Shown here piece by piece: positions 8,712 through 15,497 of a DNA stretch of 24,208 bases. Position numbers and translations under genes: made by a program. This DNA is from Candidatus Bathyarchaeota archaeon (GTDB lineage: Archaea; Thermoproteota; Bathyarchaeia; Bathyarchaeales; Bathyarchaeaceae). The notes beneath the pieces are model-generated. The model had not been told where the DNA came from. It ran no database searches and worked only from the letters and a program-made list of their open reading frames with translations. Location: NCBI GenBank assembly GCA_020348365.1, contig CP070749.1:807500-831707 (forward strand). Direction: 5' to 3'. Position 1 is the first letter of the stretch, and each line of letters starts with the position of its first letter.

Positions 8712-9019
8712 TCGATTTCAACAAAGCCATTGCAACAGCTATGAGAACCGGAAAGGTTCTCATGGGAGCTAAGAGCACCATAGAAAGTGTCAAGGCAGGA
8801 AAGGCCAAACTCATAATCGTAGCGGCAAACTGTCCACAGAGAACCCGAGAAGATATAGAATACTACTGTAGACTTTCAGACATTCCGTTGATTGCTTACA
8901 ACGGAACCAGCAGGGACATGGGCGCAGCGTGCGGAAAACCCTTCGTGGTTTCGGTATTAACATTAAGAGACCCTGGGGACTCAGATATACTCAAGCTCTC
9001 GGAGGCAACGAATGTCTAG
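8708..9019 (+). CDS. rpl30e: 50S ribosomal protein L30e
   Basis: A 103-aa member of the L7Ae/L30e fold, a ribosomal protein usually placed after rpoA in archaea. Seen: TGKVLMGAKSTIESVKAGKAK near the N-terminus, the central LIIVAANCP strand and the C-terminal GAACGKPF segment, all typical of L30e. The ATG shares ATGA with the rpoA stop, indicating translational coupling. It overlaps the start of nusA by 8 nt. Confidence 0.95.
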   Translation: MIDFNKAIATAMRTGKVLMGAKSTIESVKAGKAKLIIVAANCPQRTREDIEYYCRLSDIPLIAYNGTSRDMGAACGKPFVVSVLTLRDPGDSDILKLSEATNV

Positions 9020-9449
9020 CGGAATAAAGCTAACCGGCCGAGAAATGCGCCACATAGCCCTATTCGAAAGCATAACGGGCGCTATCGTCAAAGATTGTAT
9101 AGTTGACGACGTACTCAACCGAATAATCTTTGTTGTGAAGAAGGGAGAAGTGGGAATAGCGATAGGTAGACGGGGCAAGAACATCCATCTCTTGGAAAAA
9201 ATGACGGGGAAAAGGCATGAAATAATCGAGCACTCGGAGAATCCCGCTCAATTCATCAAAAATGCCTTGAAGCCGGCTAGAGTGAAAGAAATCCGCATAA
9301 CTGAGCGGCCTGATGGAAAGAGTATTGCCGTGGTTGCTGTAAATCCCAAAGACAAAGGAGTTGCTATTGGCAAAAATGGAAGAAACGCCGAACGAATCCG
9401 ATTCTTGGCCAAAAGATATTTCCAGATACAACACGTTAGCATCATGTGA
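9012..9449 (+). CDS. nusA: NusA-like KH-domain transcription factor
   Basis: The short archaeal NusA of 145 aa, consisting of the two KH RNA-binding domains without the S1 and acidic domains of bacterial NusA. Seen: the KH GxxG loops GIAIGRRGKN (about 53-62) and GVAIGKNGRNAERIR (about 118-132). It overlaps rpl30e by 8 nt, and its stop lies 14 nt before the preferred rps12 start. The order rpoA-rpl30e-nusA-rps12 is the conserved archaeal one, so the identification is secure. Its role in transcription termination or antitermination in archaea is inferred from the family. Confidence 0.95.
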   Translation: MSSGIKLTGREMRHIALFESITGAIVKDCIVDDVLNRIIFVVKKGEVGIAIGRRGKNIHLLEKMTGKRHEIIEHSENPAQFIKNALKPARVKEIRITERPDGKSIAVVAVNPKDKGVAIGKNGRNAERIRFLAKRYFQIQHVSIM

Positions 9450-9463
9450 CTGAGGAAGACAAT

Positions 9464-9904
9464 ATGGGGTCCAAATCACCGAAGGGCGAGTTCGCTGCGA
9501 GACAACTGCATAAGAAAAGGAAGAAACTCAGGTGGAGCGATATCTACTACAAACGTCGAACGCTCAGACTTGATGTTAAATCCGATCCCATGGAGGGTGC
9601 GCCCATGGCACGAGGCATAGTACTAGAGAAAGTTGGGGTTGAAAGTAAGCAGCCCAACAGCGCGATTCGAAAGTGTGTGAGAACTCAACTTATCAAGAAT
9701 GGTAGACTCGTCACAGCTTTTCTTCCAGGTGATGGTGCCTTAAATGTTATTGATGAACATGATGAGGTGATAATCGAGGGAATCGGTGGCTCTCGCGGGA
9801 GGAGTATGGGAGATATTCCCGGAGTGCGTTGGAAGGTCATAATGGTCAACGGCGTTTCCCTTAAGGAATTGGTTCTCGGCAAGAAAGAGAAACCATTGAG
9901 GTAG
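9464..9904 (+). CDS. rps12: 30S ribosomal protein S12
   Basis: Decoding-centre ribosomal protein S12 (archaeal/S23e type). Seen: the basic start GSKSPKGEFAAR, the conserved loop KQPNSAIRKCVR, and GSRGRSMGDIPGVRWKV near the C-terminus. A GTG at 9446 overlapping the nusA stop is also in frame. I prefer ATG 9464 (146 aa), which has GAGGAAG about 6-8 nt upstream and begins like other archaeal S12 proteins. In many archaea rps7 and an elongation factor gene follow; here the next gene is an unrelated mini-ORF, so the operon appears to end. Confidence 0.95.
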   Translation: MGSKSPKGEFAARQLHKKRKKLRWSDIYYKRRTLRLDVKSDPMEGAPMARGIVLEKVGVESKQPNSAIRKCVRTQLIKNGRLVTAFLPGDGALNVIDEHDEVIIEGIGGSRGRSMGDIPGVRWKVIMVNGVSLKELVLGKKEKPLR

Positions 9905-9954
9905 GTCTTCGGAAACTCTCTATGTGCATCCTCCGTGCAACATAAAGAATTAGT

Positions 9955-10004
9955 GCTTTTAGTTCTTGATTCTGTATTCATAATTTATTTTAACAGATTT
10001 TTCA
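9955..10004 (+). terminator. Probable T-rich terminator region of the rpo operon
   Basis: Several T-runs (GCTTTTAG at 9955-9962, TTTATTTTAAC around 9983-9993, ATTTTT near 9998) follow rps12 without a stable hairpin, as expected for archaeal termination. The AATTTATTTTAAC segment may also serve as the TATA box of the next mini-gene. Confidence 0.35.
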
Positions 10005-10025
10005 ATACACCCATCTGGTGCTTGG

Positions 10026-10247
10026 ATGGGTCATCAGATTAATGTGTTATCGGGACTAAAGAAGCCTGTAAAGCATTTTATCAGAGGAATTGGCAGCAAT
10101 CTGCTGATTGGTTGTAGGCATGCCCTCTGGGCGTCACAAGAAGTCTACTGCACTCTCCGACGGGAGAACATAGGCGGGAATGGGTGTGAAGACTGTCCGA
10201 ATTTCAATGTCGAGCCAGTAGAGTACAGCCTCTTTAGGAGAATGTGA
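10026..10247 (+). CDS. Hypothetical small cysteine-containing protein
   Basis: A 73-aa protein that I do not recognise. It has four cysteines (C30, C42, C54, C57), the last two in GCEDCPNF, which suggests a metal or Fe-S site. The basic N-terminal third (KKPVKHFIRG) could contact nucleic acid. Support for a real gene: a TATA-like AATTTATTTTAAC about 35 nt upstream, a GGTG at 10017-10020 five bases before the ATG, and a zinc-ribbon mini-gene starting 20 bp after its stop in the same direction. Confidence 0.5.
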   Translation: MGHQINVLSGLKKPVKHFIRGIGSNLLIGCRHALWASQEVYCTLRRENIGGNGCEDCPNFNVEPVEYSLFRRM

Positions 10248-10266
10248 AGCAGAAGGAGAGAAAGAG

Positions 10267-10371
10267 ATGGAGTGTCCTAGTTGCAGGGACAAGATCGACA
10301 AGACGACGCAAAGGAAAGTCAGAGGCAACTTCTTCTACTGTAAAGGCTGTGGAACTGTGATCTCTCGTTAA
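10267..10371 (+). CDS. 34-aa zinc-ribbon mini-protein
   Basis: A complete ORF of 34 codons from ATG 10267 to TAA 10369-10371. It encodes two zinc knuckles, CPSC at residues 3-6 and CKGC at 25-28, separated by an 18-residue basic linker (DKIDKTTQRKVRG). That spacing and the FFYCKGCGTVI ending are those of a single rubredoxin/TFIIB-like zinc ribbon. A GGAG at 10255-10258 lies 8 nt before the start, an excellent ribosome-binding site. It sits 19 bp behind the Cys-containing mini-gene and is probably co-transcribed with it. Function unknown; a role in binding nucleic acid or a protein partner is inference. Confidence 0.6.
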   Translation: MECPSCRDKIDKTTQRKVRGNFFYCKGCGTVISR

Positions 10372-10409
10372 CATGTTAAATGGCGCTTTGGCTTCGCAGG
10401 TGATTGAGG

Positions 10410-10715
10410 ATGAGCGAATTCCTGCCCTCCATTTTTCCCTTGATTGTTCCATTGGGTATAGGGGGTGTCGGTGGCTTCTTCGTTGGATACGCAGTAAAAA
10501 AAGTTTATAGACTCGCGATGTTCATTGCGGTTTTCGTCTTTTCAGTTGCTTATTCGGCTTATGTAAATGTCATTGATTTGAATGCCAATGTGTTGGTAGA
10601 GACAGTATCAACGCTTGTCGCCACCTTCAGTCCATTTGTAGTTCCCCTTGCGTCTAGTGTGCTGTTTATGGGCAGTTTTTTAGCAGGGCTTTTGTATGGA
10701 TTAACAAAAGGCTGA
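10410..10715 (+). CDS. FUN14-like small membrane protein
   Basis: A 101-aa membrane protein. Seen: the glycine-rich first segment GIGGVGGFFVGYAVKKV (about 17-33), followed by hydrophobic helices at about 36-54 and 75-98. A Gly-rich helix followed by YAxKK is characteristic of the FUN14 family, known in archaea and as eukaryotic FUNDC1; its archaeal function is not established. The in-frame TTG at 10404 is less likely than ATG 10410, which has AGGTGA six bases upstream. Confidence 0.7.
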   Translation: MSEFLPSIFPLIVPLGIGGVGGFFVGYAVKKVYRLAMFIAVFVFSVAYSAYVNVIDLNANVLVETVSTLVATFSPFVVPLASSVLFMGSFLAGLLYGLTKG

Positions 10716-10821
10716 TCTCTTCTCGCCCCTATTCTTCTTTGAAAAGGACCTTTGAAACACTCATACTTAGAGATCTTTGTATTGCATGTGTATCCGAGAG
10801 TATTATTAGTCAGCTTTTGCC

Positions 10822-11139
10822 CTAATCGAATTCTGTTTCGACAAGGGATCTGCGGAGCTTCTTAAGATCATCACAGGCTGACTTGAGACGTCGAAGTTCT
10901 TCGGCATCTCTTTTTAGCTTAGCAATCTTTCGTTGAATCCCCTCGAGTTCAGTGTTCATCTTGCATCTGAGAATACCTGACAATTTTGCGTAAAAATCAA
11001 TTATGAAGCGGAAATCAATATTTGGAATCAACAAATTATGATCAAAATACCATGCTTGAGATATCGATTGCTTCAAAAAGAGAAGTATTCGTGTTATAGT
11101 TGATTTGCCCCTCCAATAAGTATGGTTTCGTTTTCTCAT
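10822..11139 (-). CDS. Hypothetical protein with C-terminal coiled coil
   Basis: A protein of about 105 aa that I do not recognise. The N-terminal 60 residues are basic and hydrophobic without a clear domain. The last 45 (from the internal Met of MNTELEGIQRK) form a strong heptad-like coiled coil rich in Lys, Arg, Glu and Leu. A minus-strand GCGGAGAG stands 7 nt before the ATG at 11139, which supports translation from there. Starting at the internal Met (10959) would leave only the coiled coil, and that Met has no ribosome-binding site. It is isolated in a poorly coding stretch and could be decaying. Confidence 0.42.
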   Translation of the reverse strand: MRKRNHTYWRGKSTITRILLFLKQSISQAWYFDHNLLIPNIDFRFIIDFYAKLSGILRCKMNTELEGIQRKIAKLKRDAEELRRLKSACDDLKKLRRSLVETEFD

Positions 11140-11142
11140 CAT

Positions 11143-11722
11143 GTACTCTCCGCAAACTCAAATTGGCGATCTCAACAAGAAACAACGCATTCACCGAGAC
11201 AGCGCAACTAGGTAGGAGATGTCCGCCGAAAGCTTCTCCTTCCTTTGTCGAGACTGGGATGTGAGCGTGAACAATGGGTTCCTCTCCCTTAGGGGAGAGA
11301 TTCTACATACAGGAAACTATCTCTATGGGCGTATACTCTTGTTCGTGGTAAAATCTAGGGGTCACCTCTTTGAGGGCGATGATGAGTGTGAAAGTACCGG
11401 TTTTGATTCTGACTTGCTTTGCCCGAAGGGTTATGTTTCGAGCAAGGCTCATCCTCAGAGCGCTCGGCGAAGCCTACTCTTCCGAGTTCTGAATCATAGA
11501 TTTTCATGCACGTCACCTTCTACATCACCCGTTTAATGCATGTATGTTGCACACCTCAGAAGCTAATGATTTTTCAGTCTTCCGCATCGTAGTGTCGCCT
11601 TTTTCTAATCCACAAATAATACGTTTATTTGAGAGACTTCTGTAACTCAGAAAGCAAACACGAAATTAGGGAGATATGAAGATAATCACAATTATTATTT
11701 AAAGAATCGCAGAGGTTATTCA
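11143..11722. other. Poorly coding stretch between the coiled-coil gene and the ATP-grasp gene
   Basis: I see no convincing gene in this 580-bp stretch. One plus-strand ORF (11219-11536, 105 codons) starts directly against AGGAG with no spacing and is rich in Ser and Arg. Its residues around GFLSLRGEILHTG faintly recall the G-E-V-x-N-T-G pattern of extracellular beta domains such as FxLYD, so it may be a degenerate gene. A T-rich stretch and A/T-rich promoter-like segments (about 11618-11632 and 11690-11704) precede the next gene. Confidence 0.4.
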
Positions 11723-12955
11723 TTGACTGAAACTGAAATTCCCGATTCTCGCCATCTCTTAGTGATAGGAGTGGACAGCGTTTCTTTGGCAACCTCCGCG
11801 AAGAGAGCAGGGTATCAAGTCTTCGCTGTGGACCACTTTGGGGATCGTGACCTGAGACGCGAATGTCGAAAGAGTTTGTCAATCGTCAAACAGAGATTGG
11901 GGAGGAGTTGTGGGCACCTAAGTAGCGATTTCAGCCCTGAAAAGCTTTTGCAATTGACGAAAGACCTCCTGAAAAGATACGAGATAGACACCGCACTATT
12001 ATCGTCTGGTTTAGACGATTCTTCAGACATCTTATTTGAGCTTAACGAACTAGTCCCCATACTCGGAAATCATCCCAGCGTCATCAAGAGAATCCGAGAT
12101 AAGACAGGTTTCTTTCATGAACTGGATCGTCTAGGAGTATCTCACCCCGAAACAGCGGCCGTAGAAGACCTTGAAGAAGCAAGAGAAGAAGCGAGGGATA
12201 TAGGGTATCCAATCATTATCAAACCCTGGAAAGGATTCGGTGGTGTCGGCGTGAGAAAAGTTGAAGATTCTTGGGAATTGAATCTTGCCTTCAGAGAGGC
12301 TTCTTTCATGGATAAGAAGGTCTTGATCCAAGAGTACATCCCCGGAACATGCACAAGCGTATCCTTGCTCTCCTCTATCAACAGAGTAGCTATTCTGACA
12401 CTGAATGAACAGCTCATTGGAATGCAGAAATTTGGACAAAGAGAGCCTTTCGGCTACTGTGGGAACATTGTTCCTCTCTTGGCTTCTAGAGAGATTGTTG
12501 GCGAGTGTGAAAGCATTGTTGAGAAAGTTGCTAAGCGCTTCAATCTTATCGGGGCCAACGGCGTAGATCTTGTCATTTCCGAAGAAGGTACATCCTACGT
12601 TATTGAAGTGAACCCACGATTTCAGGGAACAATAGAATGTGTAGAGAGAGTTCTCGGAATAAACCTTGTAACAGCCCATGAGAAAGCTTGTGTTCAAGGA
12701 GTTCTTCCAGAGAATTGGAAAGAACCCTTTGCTTTCTGCGCTCGATTTATCCTCTTCGCCCCACAGCGGTTGGTCGCACCTGATTTGAGCACCTTTAGAG
12801 GAGTTCGTGATATTCCCCTGCATGGAGTCGTTATAGAGGAAGGTGAACCACTCTGCTCTCTTACAATGGGAGGTCCGAACAGAGACTACTTATTGCAAAA
12901 GGCAAGTGAGACAGCAGAAGTCATCCGTGACTCTTGTGAGTACATACCCAGCTAA
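11723..12955 (+). CDS. ATP-grasp carboligase-like protein
   Basis: A 410-aa ATP-grasp enzyme. Seen: an N-terminal Rossmann-like pre-ATP-grasp segment (LLVIGVDSVSLATSAKRAGY), an ATP-binding strand and loop YPIIIKPWKGFGGVGVRKV (about 161-179), the adenine-contact QEYIPGT, and the metal-binding EVNPRFQGTIE (around 292-302). This is the pattern of the uncharacterised archaeal group of predicted carboligases related to biotin carboxylase and carbamoyl-phosphate synthase. The expected reaction is ATP-driven ligation of a carboxylate to an amine or thiol through an acyl phosphate; the substrate cannot be read from the sequence. The start is TTG 11723, with AGAGGTT five to six bases upstream. No partner genes sit beside it, and it converges on the ECF-like gene with a 25-bp gap. 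Confidence 0.8.
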   Translation: MTETEIPDSRHLLVIGVDSVSLATSAKRAGYQVFAVDHFGDRDLRRECRKSLSIVKQRLGRSCGHLSSDFSPEKLLQLTKDLLKRYEIDTALLSSGLDDSSDILFELNELVPILGNHPSVIKRIRDKTGFFHELDRLGVSHPETAAVEDLEEAREEARDIGYPIIIKPWKGFGGVGVRKVEDSWELNLAFREASFMDKKVLIQEYIPGTCTSVSLLSSINRVAILTLNEQLIGMQKFGQREPFGYCGNIVPLLASREIVGECESIVEKVAKRFNLIGANGVDLVISEEGTSYVIEVNPRFQGTIECVERVLGINLVTAHEKACVQGVLPENWKEPFAFCARFILFAPQRLVAPDLSTFRGVRDIPLHGVVIEEGEPLCSLTMGGPNRDYLLQKASETAEVIRDSCEYIPS

Positions 12956-12980
12956 TAGACCCCCTATTGACAGACCAACT

Positions 12981-13682
12981 CTAGTAGACGTTTGAGTCTC
13001 TGATGATACGTCTGATTTGTGGAGCAATCAACGTCACAACAAAAGTGGATAACAACACCTTGAAGGGGGTGATTATGGGTGCTGGAACGGTCCATATGGC
13101 GGCTAGAGATTCCGGTGTCCACCCGAAGAAGAACTGGTAGCCGTGGCATGGCACCAATACAAAGATCCTCAGGAGAACATCCGCCTCAAGGCCAATAAAT
13201 GCGCTTACCGCGTATGGGGACATTCGCTTGATTTCGTCTAATCCCCGCGTGATCAGAATGACACACAAAACTATGAGGAGGGCATAAGCAACATAACAAT
13301 CCCACATCCCCCAGATTGGCAAACGTCTGGAGATGGGCGTGGCAAAATAGCTTCCGAGCATAACGGTGTAGTAGGCAAATACTCTTTTCAACTGTCCCCT
13401 AAACGCGAATCCTGAAATCAAGGAGCTGACCGGTGCTCCTAGCGCGAAAATGATTTCGTATATCGTTCCCCTTGGAAAGAGCGAGTGTCCAATTATAACA
13501 GCTATCAAGGTCGAGACGAACCCGTTGTAGGGACCAAGCACGATTCCGGCTATCGGGCTGATTATGAAAACCCATCCAATCCAGACTCCTGCCGAGAAAC
13601 CAGGTGTTATCACCATGTCGCAAATCACTCCGAGGGCTGCGAAGATGGCAATAAGAGATACGGCTTTCACGTCAATCCTCAT
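12981..13682 (-). CDS. Membrane protein resembling an ECF transporter S component
   Basis: A 233-aa polytopic protein with about six hydrophobic helices. It starts MRIDVKAVSLIAIFAALGVI, with the small-residue first helix typical of ECF substrate-binding S components, followed by GPYNGFVSTLIAVIIGH and a GAPVSSLISG segment. S components bind a vitamin or metal and need the T subunit and two ATPases; none of these is encoded in the window, so it would be a stand-alone S component using shared energising subunits. The ligand cannot be told. It lies 45 bp downstream of the YkgJ-like gene on the same strand, possibly co-transcribed. Family assignment rests on topology and style. Confidence 0.5.
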   Translation of the reverse strand: MRIDVKAVSLIAIFAALGVICDMVITPGFSAGVWIGWVFIISPIAGIVLGPYNGFVSTLIAVIIGHSLFPRGTIYEIIFALGAPVSSLISGFAFRGQLKRVFAYYTVMLGSYFATPISRRLPIWGMWDCYVAYALLIVLCVILITRGLDEIKRMSPYAVSAFIGLEADVLLRIFVLVPCHGYQFFFGWTPESLAAIWTVPAPIITPFKVLLSTFVVTLIAPQIRRIIRDSNVY

Positions 13683-13727
13683 AGTCCGCTCTACTCTCTT
13701 AAGTCGTTTCTTTGTAGATGTTACCTG

Positions 13728-14234
13728 TCAAAGCATGAAATCAGAAATGGGATCAAATAACGAGTTAATAATGAATCTGTCATCCACCAATTCACCATCA
13801 GGATTGTTCAGACCTCTGCAGCAGGGAATAAGCCTTATAGTGATGGACTGGGAACATGTCTTGCTAAAATCGAAAGGGTAAAGCTTACAGAGTGATGGTC
13901 TAGAATTGTAGATTGAACATTCATAGTTGCCTTCCTCTAAGTTGAACGTCAAGAATATGCATGATCCCTCTTCATTACTTCTCAGACCTCCAAGAAATGT
14001 AGATGAATTGTCCGATTCCTTTCTAAAAGGTGTAAGAAATTCTTCTTTGGTATAGCCCACCTGTTCTATACATAGAGCATCTTTCTTTGTGAGCTTTGGT
14101 CCGCCTAGCTTGCAGCAGAAAGTAGCGCATCGTATGCACTTGAATCGAAGATTTTTCCCATAAAGGGTGATGTCCAAGATCTGCATTGTCTTAGGGTTCA
14201 AAATGATTCTTGCGAGTTCTTCGTTTGTTTCCAA
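13728..14234 (-). CDS. YkgJ-like cysteine-cluster protein
   Basis: A 168-aa cytoplasmic protein with the CxxCxxxCC-type N-terminal cluster FKCIRCATFCCKLGG (about 32-46) and the C-terminal CSIYNSRPSLCKLYPF (around 107-122) followed by further cysteines near CCRG. This is the arrangement of the YkgJ/UPF0153 family, thought to bind iron or zinc; its biological role is not known. The TTG at 14234 has GAGGG about 8-9 nt upstream on the minus strand. An internal ATG at 14186 lacks a ribosome-binding site but would still keep all cysteines. Confidence 0.72.
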   Translation of the reverse strand: METNEELARIILNPKTMQILDITLYGKNLRFKCIRCATFCCKLGGPKLTKKDALCIEQVGYTKEEFLTPFRKESDNSSTFLGGLRSNEEGSCIFLTFNLEEGNYECSIYNSRPSLCKLYPFDFSKTCSQSITIRLIPCCRGLNNPDGELVDDRFIINSLFDPISDFML

Positions 14235-14355
14235 GTTGGATGCCCTCAGAAGCGCTTTTTCACTATTCCCCAGAATGCATGCTGTGCATAGATATGGGAC
14301 AAAACAAATGGTTTTGATTCTAGTAATAGAATATCAAGCGCTGGCAATGCTGGGG

Positions 14356-14829
14356 TTAAGAGGTTTCTCTAATCAGCCTCTTTGCTTCTATGATCCACTT
14401 GCGGATTATTTTGGGCGAAAGTTCTGTCTTATCCGCTAGTGTGGCTGCTGTGGTCTCAGCCAAATCTTGGACAGTATTTATTCCAAGGGCTCTAAGCTGT
14501 TCCGCCCTCATTGGGCCGATACCCCTGATTTGCATGATGTTGAAAGGTGGTGCCAGCGCAGTCTTCGGCGGATAAATCATCGTTGTTCTGGATGCTTCTG
14601 ATGGGTTTTTTGGAGGCGGATGCTGTGGCGGAGCAAGCATGATCTCTTCTGGTCTTATTAGGTAGCCTGCTCCTGCGGAGATTATGCTTAAGATGACTAA
14701 GGCGGCTATAGTGATCGTGCTGATTAGCGGTTCCATTAACAGATAACCAGTGCTATTGGTAGCGAAGGTGATAGTTGCTAGGATGAAGCATATTATGGCG
14801 ACGATGTACAATGCATAATCTGATCTCAT
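14356..14829 (-). CDS. Membrane-anchored helix-hairpin-helix protein
   Basis: A 157-aa protein with two N-terminal transmembrane helices (about 5-25 and 37-59), a proline-rich linker (APPQHPPPKNP), and a C-terminal helix-hairpin-helix domain (IRGIGPMRAEQLRALGI, about 100-118). It ends in a second HhH-like half with ELSPKIIRKWIIEAKRL. HhH domains usually bind DNA non-specifically through the GIG hairpin, so tethering to the membrane is notable. The upstream in-frame GTG (14841) is part of the ribosome-binding site: GGAGG lies 5 nt before ATG 14829. It is divergent from the 2-TM gene, and each side of the intergenic region has its own TATA-like box. Confidence 0.65.
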   Translation of the reverse strand: MRSDYALYIVAIICFILATITFATNSTGYLLMEPLISTITIAALVILSIISAGAGYLIRPEEIMLAPPQHPPPKNPSEASRTTMIYPPKTALAPPFNIMQIRGIGPMRAEQLRALGINTVQDLAETTAATLADKTELSPKIIRKWIIEAKRLIRETS

Positions 14830-14861
14830 ATTGTCCTCCACTCGTAGCCATTCGGGGATAT

Positions 14862-14909
14862 GAACTTAAATATTTTCCGACAACTCACATCCGAAGAGTT
14901 TAAGTTAAG
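14862..14909. promoter_or_regulatory. Divergent promoter pair
   Basis: The spacer between the two divergent genes holds CTTAAATAT (14865-14873, read as ATATTTAAG for the minus gene) and TTTAAGTTA (14899-14907, for the plus gene). Each lies about 35-45 nt from its start codon, consistent with archaeal TATA boxes and short leaders. Confidence 0.45.
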
Positions 14910-14941
14910 TGTATCTCAACCTCTTCAGGAGAGGACTATCT

Positions 14942-15220
14942 ATGCGGGACAAGAGCCTGGGCATACTCATGTTCGCCGTCAGTGTGCTCTCTATGATTGG
15001 ATACTTCTTTTGGCTCTTATCTTGGATCTTTCTGCCGGATGCAACAATGCTTGGAAAACCGCTTAGCGAATGGGCGCTGATTATTCCAGTCGGAATCATC
15101 GTCTACTCGTTCCTTTTCATTGTAGCCTGGATCGGCTGGGCCATGGCCTCCACACCTCCTCCTCTGACCGTCGTGCGGGAAACTCTAAAAGAGGAAGAGA
15201 AAACCGAAGAGGGGGAATGA
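14942..15220 (+). CDS. Small two-helix membrane protein, unknown function
   Basis: A 92-aa protein with two transmembrane helices (about 8-32 and 44-66) joined by a short extracytoplasmic loop, followed by WAMASTPPP and an acidic, charged tail (KEEEKTEEGE). I recognise no domain. I prefer ATG 14942 over the GTG at 14909 because AGGAG (about 14927-14931) lies about ten bases before it and the GTG start would add an unlikely basic stretch. Ends just before the Rad50-like remnant. Confidence 0.6.
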   Translation: MRDKSLGILMFAVSVLSMIGYFFWLLSWIFLPDATMLGKPLSEWALIIPVGIIVYSFLFIVAWIGWAMASTPPPLTVVRETLKEEEKTEEGE

Positions 15221-15226
15221 AGAGCG

Positions 15227-15345
15227 TCATCTTTCCACAGAGACCCTACTTACACCGACCTCCTTTTCTACACGTATAACGTGCTCCGCCTTTTCTGCGA
15301 ATGCCTTGCTATGGGTCACAGCGATTACTTGTTGCGCACGCATGC
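15227..15345 (-). pseudogene. Remnant of a Rad50/SMC-type ATPase C-terminus
   Basis: The last about 36 codons of a minus-strand frame read QQVIAVTHS, then AEKAEHVIRVEKEVGVSRV, and stop. This is the form of the end of archaeal Rad50-like ATPases: the switch-histidine strand (VTH) followed by an ADxVIRV-type strand and a final GVSRVxVE. The sequence immediately N-terminal does not continue into a Walker B/D-loop of normal form (only a weak CDEAGRR), and the frame opens only about 70 codons before the stop, against some 850 for a full gene. I read it as the surviving tail of a deleted gene. The junction lies in an alternating CGCACGCATGCACGCA stretch. Confidence 0.5.
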
Positions 15346-15497
15346 ACGCATACGTTCTCCTTCCTGCTTCATCACAGATTGCTCTGCAACCAAATAGGTT
15401 TTGCCGCCTCTTAAGCTTGAATTGAGTGTGTAGGCATGGCAAAGCGCCAAAGACTTCATAAATGTGGTCCTACAATACATCTATCTTGAGTGAGAAA

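Noticed and set aside
9060..9479. A 139-codon minus-strand ORF across nusA.
   Set aside because: Opposite-strand shadow of the well-supported nusA gene in a conserved operon.
11219..11536. Plus-strand 105-codon ORF with a weak resemblance to an extracellular beta domain.
   Set aside because: AGGAG abuts the ATG with no spacing, composition is Ser/Arg-rich, and no domain is convincing; at most a degenerate gene, described under the gap.
12131..12823. A 230-codon minus-strand ORF inside the ATP-grasp gene.
   Set aside because: A shadow frame of a clear plus-strand enzyme with all its motifs; no sensible protein features of its own.
15330..15352. Alternating CGCACGCATGCACGCA stretch resembling a short tandem repeat or CRISPR-like unit, with TGCGCACGCAT also occurring near 964-974.
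   Set aside because: Only about 16-20 bp of imperfect purine-pyrimidine alternation; no spaced repeats, no Cas genes. It may mark the deletion junction of the Rad50 remnant but is not an array.
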